DNA of 57,082 nt from Savagea sp. Lineage in GTDB: Bacteria > Bacillota > Bacilli > Bacillales_A > Planococcaceae. The stretch covers positions 1 to 57,082 of the forward strand of contig JASLJC010000054.1 in assembly GCA_030152585.1 (NCBI GenBank). Direction: 5' to 3'. This document shows, piece by piece, positions 49,123 through 57,082 of this stretch (position 1 is the stretch's first letter; each line of letters starts with the position of its first letter). The notes beneath the pieces were generated by a model that was not told where the DNA came from, did not search any database, and worked only from the letters and a program-made list of their open reading frames with translations. A program made the position numbers and the translations under genes.

Positions 49123-50818
49123 CCAATCTCTCCTCTCGTTGGGATTGAACGATTCGTCGATACGTTTCATTCGTTTCATACAACGTCTCGTCTGTTCCAA
49201 TCCCGACAATTCGTCCGCGTTCCATCACGAAAATACGATCGAGACGACGGGCTGTCGATACTTTTTGCGTAATGACCCATGTTGTCATCTGAAGTGGCTC
49301 AAGTGCTTCCATTAACGCAGCTTCCGTCTTCACGTCTAATGCGCTCGTACTATCGTCCAAAATGAGCGTATGCGGTTTTCGTAATAGTGCACGAGCTATC
49401 GAGAGCCGTTGTTTTTGGCCGCCCGATAAATTAACACCATGTTGACCGAGTGGTGTATCGAGTCCGTGATCGAATTGATGAATCGTCTGTTCTAATTGCG
49501 CACGTCGTAACGCTTCCCATAGCGCTTCGTCCGTTGCATCTTCTTTCCCCCAACGTAAATTTTCACGAATCGTCCCACTCACGAGCTCCGCTTCTTGCGG
49601 CACGTAACCGATCTGTTGACGTAACGCCTGTGGATCCCATTTCGTTAACGGCGCTGTACCGTACGTAATCGTCCCTTCATTCGGTTCAAATAATCGCAAT
49701 AGTAACCGAACGAGTGTCGTTTTTCCAGCACCTGTTTCACCGATAATCGCAATACGTTCCCCTTCTTTGACATGCAATTGCGCACGATGAATCGTATCAT
49801 TCTCACCGTAACGGAACGTCACATCGTCAAAGTGCCAATCACCCGGTCGTTGTACATCGTATGTATGTACGTTGACTTCATCTTCTATAAGCACTTCTTC
49901 AATCCGAGTAGCAGAAGCACGTGCGCGTGAAAAGAGAACGATTAAAAAGGAAAACATCGAAAATGATCCGGTCATTCGTAACGCATAGTTCATAACCGAG
50001 ACGACTTCTCCTACTTGTGCTTTTTGTAAATCGACATAGAGTGAACCGATGCCGACGACGAGTACGATCATCCCATTCATGACGAGTAATAAAATCGGCA
50101 ATGTCCATTCCATCGTACGCATCGCTTTCATCGTATCGTCGCGCAAATCTTTGGCAACGTCGTCGAACCGTTCTGACTCGTAACGTTCTTTCGCAGAAGA
50201 TTTGACGAGACGTATCGCTCTTAAATTTTCACGAACAGTACGGTTCAATCGATCCAGACGACGTTGCACCGCACCGAATAAAACGCCCCCTTTTTGAACC
50301 ATCCACCATAAAAAAAGGAGTAAAAATGGAACACCGACTAAAAATATAGAAGCAAGTTGCGGGTGAACGACGAATGCCATGACGATACTTCCTAGCGCAA
50401 TGAGTGGGGCTTTCGTCATAATTCGTAATCCCATAAATAATACTTGTTGAACGATATTGACATCTGTCGTCAATCGTGTCATTAAGCTCGCTGTCGGGAA
50501 ACGAAGAAACGTCGAAAGGGAAAACGCTTGTAATTTTCGAAATGTTTCCTGCCTCACATCGAATGCGAAACTTTGCGCTACATGGGCAGCTAAAAAAGAA
50601 TTCAGCACGCCTGAAGCAAATGAAATGAGCATCGCAACGAGCATAATACCTCCCCAAAAGAGGATACGGTCGCTATCTTGCGCGATAATGCCTTCATCGA
50701 TAATTTTTCCGATAAAAAGGGGTTGTGCGAGTTCAACGACTAATTCAAACAACGTTAACGTCAAAGCAATGAACATCGGCCACTTATAAGTCCATGCAAA
50801 TTGATATACCGTTTTCAT
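49115..50818 (-). CDS. Heterodimeric ABC exporter subunit, BmrC-like
   Basis: A 567-residue half-transporter with six membrane helices (about 10-300) and an ATPase domain: Walker A IGETGAGKTTLVRL, canonical signature NLSGGQKQRLSIARA and Walker B TLILDDSTSALD. The catalytic Glu of Walker B is Asp here, so one ATP site of the heterodimer should be slow or inactive. It is the first gene of the two-gene operon and overlaps the next. SD GAGAGGAG precedes the ATG. Its −10 (50859-50864) directly adjoins a Fur-like box. Confidence 0.9.
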   Translation of the reverse strand: MKTVYQFAWTYKWPMFIALTLTLFELVVELAQPLFIGKIIDEGIIAQDSDRILFWGGIMLVAMLISFASGVLNSFLAAHVAQSFAFDVRQETFRKLQAFSLSTFLRFPTASLMTRLTTDVNIVQQVLFMGLRIMTKAPLIALGSIVMAFVVHPQLASIFLVGVPFLLLFLWWMVQKGGVLFGAVQRRLDRLNRTVRENLRAIRLVKSSAKERYESERFDDVAKDLRDDTMKAMRTMEWTLPILLLVMNGMIVLVVGIGSLYVDLQKAQVGEVVSVMNYALRMTGSFSMFSFLIVLFSRARASATRIEEVLIEDEVNVHTYDVQRPGDWHFDDVTFRYGENDTIHRAQLHVKEGERIAIIGETGAGKTTLVRLLLRLFEPNEGTITYGTAPLTKWDPQALRQQIGYVPQEAELVSGTIRENLRWGKEDATDEALWEALRRAQLEQTIHQFDHGLDTPLGQHGVNLSGGQKQRLSIARALLRKPHTLILDDSTSALDVKTEAALMEALEPLQMTTWVITQKVSTARRLDRIFVMERGRIVGIGTDETLYETNETYRRIVQSQREERLDA

Positions 50819-50843
50819 AAAGGACTCCTCTCTTTTTTCGTTT

Positions 50844-50858
50844 TGATAATGCTTATCA
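50844..50858. promoter_or_regulatory. Fur-like operator at the ABC exporter start
   Basis: TGATAATGCTTATCA matches the B. subtilis Fur box 7-1-7 consensus TGATAATNATTATCA at all but one position. On the minus strand it lies right after the TATAAT −10 (50859-50864), covering the expected start point, so a bound repressor would block transcription. The match to the PerR or Zur box is poorer. Confidence 0.6.
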
Positions 50859-50864
50859 ATTATA
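50859..50864 (-). promoter_or_regulatory. −10 of the ABC exporter operon
   Basis: A perfect TATAAT on the minus strand, about 40 bases upstream of the start at 50818. The −35 is weak. Confidence 0.55.
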
Positions 50865-50980
50865 CCTCTTTTCCTTTTCGAATGGGAAATGTTACACTTT
50901 GTACACGTTTTTCGAGCAAAAGGTGTACATTAGCTTATTTTTTTGAATTTTTTTATACTGCAACTAAGACTTTTTTCACT

Positions 50981-50986
50981 TATAAT
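50981..50986 (+). promoter_or_regulatory. Candidate −10 of the PAS-GGDEF-EAL gene
   Basis: A perfect TATAAT 34 bases upstream of the TTG start; a weak CTGCAA lies 17 bases further upstream. Confidence 0.45.
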
Positions 50987-51020
50987 AGGTAGAGAGTTTC
51001 AGCGAAGGAGGAATTAAAAG

Positions 51021-52700
51021 TTGGTTACATCTAGTTATCAACCGTTAGACCCGAACGAAGCCATTCGAATGAAAGAAAGCATTTCAGAACATCTTTCTAT
51101 TTTTCGAACAGATGCTGACGGATTAATTACGTATACGAATCAAAACTTTTTAAAAATGAGTGGCTGGACACCGAAGCGTATTTTGAGTAAATCATTTTGG
51201 CAGATGTTTCCACTCACTCGAAAAGGACAGCAACTCGCCACCGTCATTTGGAATCGACTTTTACAAGGTAAAACTTTTTTTGATTTTGCCGAGAAAATAA
51301 CGCGAGACGGCGATAAATATTATGTCTTCATGTTAGCGACACCGATTATGGACGGTGATCAACTTCAACAGGCGACATTTATCGAATACGATGCAACCGA
51401 TGAAGTGTTAGCGCGCCAAAATTTAGAAAGTGTCGCATATGTCGATTTTGAAACCGGGTTATACAGTCGATATAAGCTCGAACAACTCGTCAACGAATCG
51501 ATTCAAAAAGAACAACACTTTTCATTCGTTCATTTACAAATTGACTATTTTGCAACGATGAAACGTCAATTAGATCCTGAATCACAACGCAAAGTATTAG
51601 AAGCATTTACGAACCGATTGAAACGATTTTTTCAAGATAGTCCGATCGCACGTATTGCACTTAACGAATTCGTCGTACTCACTTCATTTGCAGATTGGTT
51701 TATCGAAGGGTTTTTAGAATTTTTGGAAACGCAGCCTATTATCGTTCAACCGTTTAACGTACCGTTAACGGTAAGCGGTGGAATTGCCCATTTTCCAGAA
51801 GATCAAACCGATTACGATCATCTATTAGAAGCTGCAAGTAAAGCGACAGAGCTCGTAGCGAAAAGCGGTAGTGCTCAAATTATTACATTGTCTCCTAAAC
51901 ATCATGAAGAAATTGATCGAAAAGCGAAAATTTATCAAAAAATACCACAAGCGATGCAAAATGGTGAAATTGACGTCATGTTTCAGCCTATTTATTGGTT
52001 AGAAACCGATGAAATCGTTTCATATGAAGCGTCGATTTATTGGCAAGATGCCGAACTCGGTCTCGTAGACCCGAGCGAATTAATTCCGCTCGCAGAAGAA
52101 TGTGGTTTTATCCAATCACTCGGTCGTTTTATCGTGTTGAAGACGATTCAAACCGTCTCGAAATGGCGACAATTTCATCCAGATTTAATCGTTTCCTTAA
52201 ATGCGTCTGCTCGTGAATTTTTATCGGATACGATGGCCACTTTCATCATCGACACATTACGAGAACACCACTGCCCACCGAACTGTTTGCAATTAGAAAT
52301 TACAGAACGCTTCGCTTTTCAGGCAGAGGAAGAACGTTCCATTTTAAATCAAATTCAACGTCTTGAAAAAGAAGGGGTTCAATTTTCACTAGACGATTTT
52401 GGGACAGGTTACTCTTCTTTTCGATATTTACAAACGTTGCCGATTTCGACATTAAAAATTAATAAACGATTTATTCAAGCGATGATTACACATCGGAAAA
52501 CGTATCAACTTTTAGTCGGTATCGTCCAACTTGCTCACTCTCTCGATTTGCATATCGTAGCAGAAGGTGTCAAAACCGAAGAACAACTGGAAGTCATACG
52601 AGAGATTGGATTCGACGCAGCCCAAGGCGAATTACTTTGTAAACCGTTGCGCGAACGAGAATTGTCTACATTTTTACAAGATCATTCATTCAGCAAGTGA
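51021..52700 (+). CDS. PAS–GGDEF(degenerate)–EAL protein
   Basis: A 559-residue protein starting at TTG with SD AAGGAGG. Domains: PAS (about 20-125, HLSIFRTDADGLITYTNQNF), a GGDEF domain (about 130-290) with the active motif changed to ALNEF (213-217), so it cannot be a normal diguanylate cyclase, and an EAL domain (about 305-550). In the EAL domain the name motif is EAS (336-338), but Glu336, Asn394, Glu426, Asp458/459, Lys479, Glu515 and Gln535 are kept, so c-di-GMP cleavage is plausible. No membrane segment is seen, so sensing through PAS is cytoplasmic. Confidence 0.9.
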   Translation: MVTSSYQPLDPNEAIRMKESISEHLSIFRTDADGLITYTNQNFLKMSGWTPKRILSKSFWQMFPLTRKGQQLATVIWNRLLQGKTFFDFAEKITRDGDKYYVFMLATPIMDGDQLQQATFIEYDATDEVLARQNLESVAYVDFETGLYSRYKLEQLVNESIQKEQHFSFVHLQIDYFATMKRQLDPESQRKVLEAFTNRLKRFFQDSPIARIALNEFVVLTSFADWFIEGFLEFLETQPIIVQPFNVPLTVSGGIAHFPEDQTDYDHLLEAASKATELVAKSGSAQIITLSPKHHEEIDRKAKIYQKIPQAMQNGEIDVMFQPIYWLETDEIVSYEASIYWQDAELGLVDPSELIPLAEECGFIQSLGRFIVLKTIQTVSKWRQFHPDLIVSLNASAREFLSDTMATFIIDTLREHHCPPNCLQLEITERFAFQAEEERSILNQIQRLEKEGVQFSLDDFGTGYSSFRYLQTLPISTLKINKRFIQAMITHRKTYQLLVGIVQLAHSLDLHIVAEGVKTEEQLEVIREIGFDAAQGELLCKPLRERELSTFLQDHSFSK

Positions 52701-52703
52701 AAA

Positions 52704-52745
52704 ACCCCCTTTTCGTAAACAAAACGAAAGGGGGCATTTTATTTT
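52704..52745. terminator. Terminator between the EAL gene and the ThrE pair
   Basis: CCCCCTTTTCGT pairs with ACGAAAGGGGG (one bulged T) around a 7-base loop, followed by CATTTTATTTT. It also ends at the stop of the minus-strand gene, so it may act both ways. Confidence 0.8.
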
Positions 52746-53220
52746 ATGACGAAGATGAAGTAGATCGTTTTAAACGATAGACGGCTTTTATTTTTTGAAT
52801 AATATGTCCGATGCTTTGCATCATCACTTCTGCGAATACGAGTCCCATTGCAACTGCACCAGATACTAAAAAGGCTTGTGAAGCGTACGAAATCGCAAGC
52901 GGATAATCGCTTTCTACGACGCTCCGCATTGCACGATATGCGATACTTCCCGGAACGAGTGGAATAATCCCTGGGATGTTGAATAAAATCATCGGCTTTT
53001 TAAAAATACGGGCAAATATGTGCGCGACGATTGCAACTGCGAACGCTCCGACGAAAGAGGCAATCATCGTATCGTCATAATAATAATGAATCGTTGTAAA
53101 CGTCGACCACGCTGTTAAACCTGCTGTTCCGCATAATAAAAGCAACTGCTTCGGCGCATTAAAAATGACACCGTAACTTAACGAAGCGATAAAACTAGCG
53201 ATTGCCTTAATAATGATCAC
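52744..53220 (-). CDS. Threonine/serine exporter, small subunit (ThrE_2/DUF3815)
   Basis: A 158-residue membrane protein with about four or five membrane segments. FNIPGIIPLVPGSIAYRAMRS is the hallmark of the YjjB/ThrE_2 half of the ThrE transporter, and the tail ends in a Ser-rich stretch. It follows the larger ThrE half by 14 bases. Together the two correspond to the fused ThrE of Corynebacterium, which exports threonine and serine. Confidence 0.88.
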   Translation of the reverse strand: MIIIKAIASFIASLSYGVIFNAPKQLLLLCGTAGLTAWSTFTTIHYYYDDTMIASFVGAFAVAIVAHIFARIFKKPMILFNIPGIIPLVPGSIAYRAMRSVVESDYPLAISYASQAFLVSGAVAMGLVFAEVMMQSIGHIIQKIKAVYRLKRSTSSSS

Positions 53221-53234
53221 AGAATCTCTCCTTT

Positions 53235-53990
53235 TTACATAAGTGCTAATACGATAGCTACACCGGCACCGAGCGCAAACGATGTGAGCAATGCTTCTGC
53301 TCCTTTTGACACGCCGGATATGAAACTACCTGCCATTAAATCACGTACACCGTTCGTAATGAGTACACCGGGTACGAGCGGCATAATACCACCGAGTATC
53401 ATTTTATCGAGAAACGTACCGACACCGAATGTAAACGCAATCGAAACGATCGTCGCGACACATAATGCTCCGATAAATTCTCCGACAAATTGCACGCGTG
53501 AATATCCTTCTAACGTCTCCGAAACGCCGTAACCTATACAGCCAGCAATCATCGCAATGAATACTTCTGCTAGCCCACCACCGAATAAAAATAAAAAACT
53601 TCCACTCGCAACAGCAGCAGCTACCATTTCTACCCATAAAGGAGAAGCTGTACTCGATTGCTCTAAATAGCGAAGACGTTCGTTCGCTTCTACGATCGAA
53701 TACGTCCCACTTGCTAATCGACGAGAAACATCGTTAATAAATGCTACTTTTTCTAAATCCGTATTCCGTTCTTCGATTCGAATTAATTTCGTATGAGACG
53801 GTCGACCGGGAGAAAAAATAATACCTGTTGGCATGACGAACGCATGGGAATTTGTTAATGCTTGAGCATCCGCCATTCGTCGCATCGTATCTTCTATACG
53901 ATACGTTTCTGCGCCAGATTTCATCATCATGACGCCTGCTAATAAAACATTATCGATTGCAATTTCTCTTTCGTCCACTTCTTGCTCCAT
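53235..53990 (-). CDS. Threonine/serine exporter, large subunit (ThrE/DUF1212)
   Basis: A 251-residue membrane protein. The cytoplasmic N-terminus has LLAGVMMMKSGAETYRIEDTM and HAFVMPTGIIFS, typical of the YjjP/ThrE half, followed by about five membrane segments including GGIMPLVPGVLITNGVRDLM. SD AAGGAGCGAG precedes the ATG. It is the first gene of a two-gene operon. The substrate is inferred from the family; some relatives carry other compounds. Confidence 0.9.
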   Translation of the reverse strand: MEQEVDEREIAIDNVLLAGVMMMKSGAETYRIEDTMRRMADAQALTNSHAFVMPTGIIFSPGRPSHTKLIRIEERNTDLEKVAFINDVSRRLASGTYSIVEANERLRYLEQSSTASPLWVEMVAAAVASGSFLFLFGGGLAEVFIAMIAGCIGYGVSETLEGYSRVQFVGEFIGALCVATIVSIAFTFGVGTFLDKMILGGIMPLVPGVLITNGVRDLMAGSFISGVSKGAEALLTSFALGAGVAIVLALM

Positions 53991-54175
53991 TTTAAACTCG
54001 CTCCTTCTCGTTCAGACTACTTTTGCTCCATTTCGGGTATAAAGACTTATTTTTATAGAAATTTCCTCATATGTAATGACAAATGACCCCTTATCCTTTT
54101 TGTCTTTTTCATGTAGAGTTAAGTTGAATTTATCATTATCTCTATTTTACATGATTATGAAAGGAATGAAATCGT

Positions 54176-55657
54176 ATGACTACTCAAACAGTTGAAAAAC
54201 CGAAACGTAATTTAAAACCGCTTTGGATGGCACTTGCCTTCATCACACTTTTCGGAATTTTACTTTTGCCGACACCGGAAACGTTACCGGTAGCCGGACA
54301 CCGTGCACTTGCTATTTTAGCATTTGCCATTATTCTTTGGATGACTGAAGCTGTTTCTTACGCTGTCAGTGCTACGATGATTATCGGACTTATTGCTATT
54401 TTACTCGGAATTTCACCTAGTTTAGAAAACCCGGAACACGTCATGGGGACAAAAGCCGCTTTAAAAATGGCGCTCGGAGGATTTTCTAGTCCAGCCGTTG
54501 CACTCGTTGCAGGAGCTTTATTTATCGCCGCTGCAATGAAAGCGACAAACTTACATAAACGTGTCGCTCTTTTAATCTTATCAAAAGTAGGGGTTCGAAC
54601 AGGCGCAATCGTCGCCGGAACGATCGGTGTATCGATTATTCTCGCGTTTTTCGTACCGAGTGCAACAGCACGTGCAGGAGCTATCGTTCCTATTTTACTC
54701 GGAATGGTCGCTGCTTTCGGCTTACCGAATAACAGTCGACTCGCTGCATTACTCGTCATTACAGCTGTCCAATCGATTTCTATTTGGAACGTCGGGATTA
54801 AAACAGCTGCTGCTCAAAACATGGTCGCACTCGAATTTATCGAAAGTGAATTCGGCGTTGACGTCTCATGGATGGAATGGTTCATTTATGCCGCTCCGTT
54901 TTCGATTATTTTATCGATCATTTTATACTTCATTATGATGAAATTAATTACACCTGAAACGAGCGTCGTCGAAGGTGGTACAGGCGTTATTAAAAAAGAT
55001 TTACAAGCACTTGGGAAATTGCGTCCTGAAGAAAAACGACTCATCTTTATTTCGATTACGTTACTTCTTCTTTGGGCAACTGAAGGACGTCTCCACCCAT
55101 TCGATACGACAACTGTTACACTCGTCGCAGTTGCGATTTTATTAACACCACGTATCGGTGTCTTCAATTGGAAAACGGTTGAAAAAATGATTCCGTGGGG
55201 TACAATTATCGTCTTCGCTGTCGGTATTTCACTCGGTGTCGTCTTACTTCAAACGAGTGGTGCGCATTGGTTATCTGACCGCGTCTTCAGTTCACTCGGT
55301 TTAAGTGACATGCCACTTCTTGCAACGATCGCATTACTTGCAGCCTTTAACATTATTATTCACCTTGGATTTGCAAGTGCAACGAGTCTTGCAAGTGCAT
55401 TAATTCCGATTGTCCTCGTCTTAGCGATGACATTACCAGGTGACTTTAATACAGTCGGATTCGTTTTAATCCAGCAATTCGTCATTAGTTTCGGATTTTT
55501 ATTACCAGTCAACGCACCACAAAATATGTTGGCGTACGGTACAGGTGCCTTTTCGGTGAAAGACTTCTTCAAAGCAGGTCTTCCACTCATGGTTGCTGCA
55601 TACTTACTCGTCATCTTATTCAGTGCAACGTATTGGCAATGGATCGGACTTTTATAA
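54176..55657 (+). CDS. DASS/SLC13-family anion symporter
   Basis: A 493-residue transporter with 11-12 membrane segments in two repeats. In DASS carriers two SNT-type motifs bind Na+ and the carboxylate; here both read SAT (FVPSATARAGA in the first half, GFASATSLASALIPI in the second). It could move di- or tricarboxylates or sulfate, but the motif change makes the substrate uncertain. SD AAAGGAATG precedes the ATG. It is followed by a bidirectional terminator and stands alone. Confidence 0.88.
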   Translation: MTTQTVEKPKRNLKPLWMALAFITLFGILLLPTPETLPVAGHRALAILAFAIILWMTEAVSYAVSATMIIGLIAILLGISPSLENPEHVMGTKAALKMALGGFSSPAVALVAGALFIAAAMKATNLHKRVALLILSKVGVRTGAIVAGTIGVSIILAFFVPSATARAGAIVPILLGMVAAFGLPNNSRLAALLVITAVQSISIWNVGIKTAAAQNMVALEFIESEFGVDVSWMEWFIYAAPFSIILSIILYFIMMKLITPETSVVEGGTGVIKKDLQALGKLRPEEKRLIFISITLLLLWATEGRLHPFDTTTVTLVAVAILLTPRIGVFNWKTVEKMIPWGTIIVFAVGISLGVVLLQTSGAHWLSDRVFSSLGLSDMPLLATIALLAAFNIIIHLGFASATSLASALIPIVLVLAMTLPGDFNTVGFVLIQQFVISFGFLLPVNAPQNMLAYGTGAFSVKDFFKAGLPLMVAAYLLVILFSATYWQWIGLL

Positions 55658-55673
55658 GTCGAGTGCACACAAC

Positions 55674-55727
55674 AAAAAAACGCATGACAATCAAGGTTAT
55701 CCCTTGTGTGTCATGCGTTTTTTATTT
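55674..55727. terminator. Bidirectional terminator between the DASS and MFS genes
   Basis: AAAAAACGCATGACA pairs with TGTCATGCGTTTTTT, with inner CAAGG/CCTTG. A- and T-runs on both sides serve two converging genes. Confidence 0.93.
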
Positions 55728-55729
55728 AT

Positions 55730-57082
55730 TTACGATTTAGCAGATGCTGTTGGTGGTGCAACCCGTTTGACGAAAAACGTCAAGACGAGTGCAATGAGTG
55801 CTAAAAGCATTGCTAGGAAGAAAGAATATTGAATACCTTCTAACATCGCTTGTTGTTGTAAAGCGGCTTCAGCTACTTTATCTAACGGTGTTGATACTTC
55901 TTGCATGAGACGTTCAAGTGCGACGTCTGCTCGCTTCGTCATAACCGTCAAAAGTAAAGCAGAACCGATAGCTCCTGACACTTGTTGTAACGTATTGTTC
56001 AATGCAGTACCGTGTGGATTAGCATGCATAGGCAGTTCGTTCAAACCGTTCGTCATAATTGGCATCATCACCATCGAAATACCGAACATACGAACCGTAT
56101 AAATCATCATAATGTAATAATAACTATCTTGCATGCCGAGTTCACTTAACAAATACGTCATCACAACTGTAATCGTCAATCCAGTAATCGCTAACGCACG
56201 TGGACCGTATTTATCGAATAACTTCCCGGTAATCGGCGACATGAGCCCCATAATAATTGCTCCGGGCAACATTAATAAACCGGCATCGAGCGGTCCAATG
56301 CCTCGCACCATTTGGACGTAAAGAGGCGTTAAAATCATCGCAGAGAAAAGTGAAATCGATAAAATGATCGAAATAACCGACGCTAAAGCGAACATCGGAT
56401 AACGATAAATACGAAAATCGAGCATCGGGTCTTTCATACGAAGTTGTTTCGTAATGAACCAAACGAGTGCAATCGTTCCGACGATAATCGTCACGTACAC
56501 ATCGGGTGAGGTCCACGAACCATTTCCGGCTGCGCTAAACCCGTACAAAATTCCTCCAAATCCGATTGTCGATAACGTGATCGACAGCTTGTCGAGCACC
56601 ATATCGCGTGTCGGCATCACATTTTGTAATTTGAAAAATGCCATAATTAAAATTGCAATCGTAAACGGTAAAACAATAGCAAATAAGGCTCTCCATGAAT
56701 AATGTTCAAGTACCCATCCTGATAATGTCGGACCAATCGCAGGTGCGACAATCATGACGAGACCAAAAAAGCCCATTGCGGTTCCTCGTTTTTCAATCGG
56801 GAACGAAGCTAACATAATATTCATTAACAACGGCATCATTAAAGCGGAACCTGCTGCCTGTAACATACGCGCAGTGACGAGTAATAAAAACGTCGGCGCA
56901 ATCATCGCAAGCGCGGTACCTAGTGTAAATAATCCCATCGCCATTAAATAAAGACGGCGATTCGTATATTTTTGAATAAAAAAAGCACTCGCGGGTATTA
57001 AAATCCCGTTAACGAGCATATATCCTGTCGTGAGCCACTGTACAGCTGACGGACTTACTGAAAATTCAACCATCATGGCAGG
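55730..57082 (-). CDS. MFS multidrug exporter of the DHA2 (EmrB/QacA) family, 5' end outside the window
   Basis: At least 450 residues. The frame is still open at the window edge, and the usual first membrane helix (with LDxTIVNVALP) is missing, so the gene continues to the right. The visible part starts MMVEFSVSPSAVQWLTTGYM and has about 13 membrane segments, with motif-C-like GFFGLVMIVAPAIGPTLSGW, typical of 14-helix drug:H+ antiporters such as LmrB or Mdr. The start listed by ATG 57076 is internal. The terminator is shared with the DASS gene. Confidence 0.9.
   Translation of the reverse strand, partial: PAMMVEFSVSPSAVQWLTTGYMLVNGILIPASAFFIQKYTNRRLYLMAMGLFTLGTALAMIAPTFLLLVTARMLQAAGSALMMPLLMNIMLASFPIEKRGTAMGFFGLVMIVAPAIGPTLSGWVLEHYSWRALFAIVLPFTIAILIMAFFKLQNVMPTRDMVLDKLSITLSTIGFGGILYGFSAAGNGSWTSPDVYVTIIVGTIALVWFITKQLRMKDPMLDFRIYRYPMFALASVISIILSISLFSAMILTPLYVQMVRGIGPLDAGLLMLPGAIIMGLMSPITGKLFDKYGPRALAITGLTITVVMTYLLSELGMQDSYYYIMMIYTVRMFGISMVMMPIMTNGLNELPMHANPHGTALNNTLQQVSGAIGSALLLTVMTKRADVALERLMQEVSTPLDKVAEAALQQQAMLEGIQYSFFLAMLLALIALVLTFFVKRVAPPTASAKS

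Noticed and set aside
47296..50818. BmrB-like leader peptide before the ABC exporter
   Set aside because: Only about 25 bases separate the operator from the start codon; there is no room for a leader peptide with its own SD and attenuator.

Overview
The window is a stretch of a low-G+C Gram-positive chromosome of the order Bacillales. Protein sequences and gene order match the Bacillus subtilis ywqBA–ssbB–ywpF–mbl–flhO–flhP–fabZ … murAA–atp operon–upp–glyA–ywlG–rpiB–ywlE–ywlC–prmC–prfA–tdk–rpmE–rho–glpX–murAB–tal–fbaA–ywjG backbone. Every sporulation gene I would expect along that backbone is missing (spoIID, spoIIQ, spoIIID, spoIIR, spo0F), while flagellar rod genes are present. This suggests a motile, non-sporulating member such as Exiguobacterium or a Planococcaceae genus. 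The genus cannot be fixed from the window alone.

Layout. 1–4.5 kb: an SLH/SH3 cell-wall amidase, a YknW/YknX-like pair without its ABC partner, and a small unknown gene. 4.6–9.5 kb: an XRE regulator, a YwqB-like protein and a SNF2-type helicase. 9.5–14.7 kb: ssbB, ywpF, then the plus-strand run mbl, flhO, flhP, an EpuA-family gene, fabZ and an unknown gene. 14.8–24.1 kb: murAA, a DUF1146 gene and the complete F-type ATP synthase operon. 24.3–40.4 kb: a long minus-strand housekeeping block covering UDP-GlcNAc epimerase, uracil and thymidine salvage, serine hydroxymethyltransferase, ribose-5-P isomerase, arginine phosphatase, threonylcarbamoyl-AMP synthase, release factor 1 with its methylase, L31, Rho, and the gluconeogenic/glycolytic and peptidoglycan genes glpX, murAB, tal and fbaA. 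40.5–57.1 kb: ywjG, where backbone synteny ends, then accessory genes. These are a CorC/HlyC-type membrane protein, an M20 dipeptidase, a YusW-like lipoprotein, DUF2804, DegV, a nitroreductase, a heterodimeric ABC exporter, a PAS-GGDEF-EAL protein, a split ThrE exporter, a DASS transporter and an MFS drug exporter cut by the window end.

No mobile element, CRISPR array, rRNA or tRNA was recognised. The most interesting signals are regulatory. A 16-bp inverted repeat carrying two perfect DnaA boxes lies just upstream of the tdk promoter. A near-perfect Fur box lies on the start region of the ABC exporter operon. The ATP synthase operon has a long leader with a terminator-like hairpin. A hairpin sits next to the rpmE ribosome binding site, and long palindromes lie at the tal promoter and between the DUF1146 gene and murAA. 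Many genes use TTG or GTG starts; the start was chosen from Shine-Dalgarno (SD) spacing wherever the longest reading frame was not convincing.
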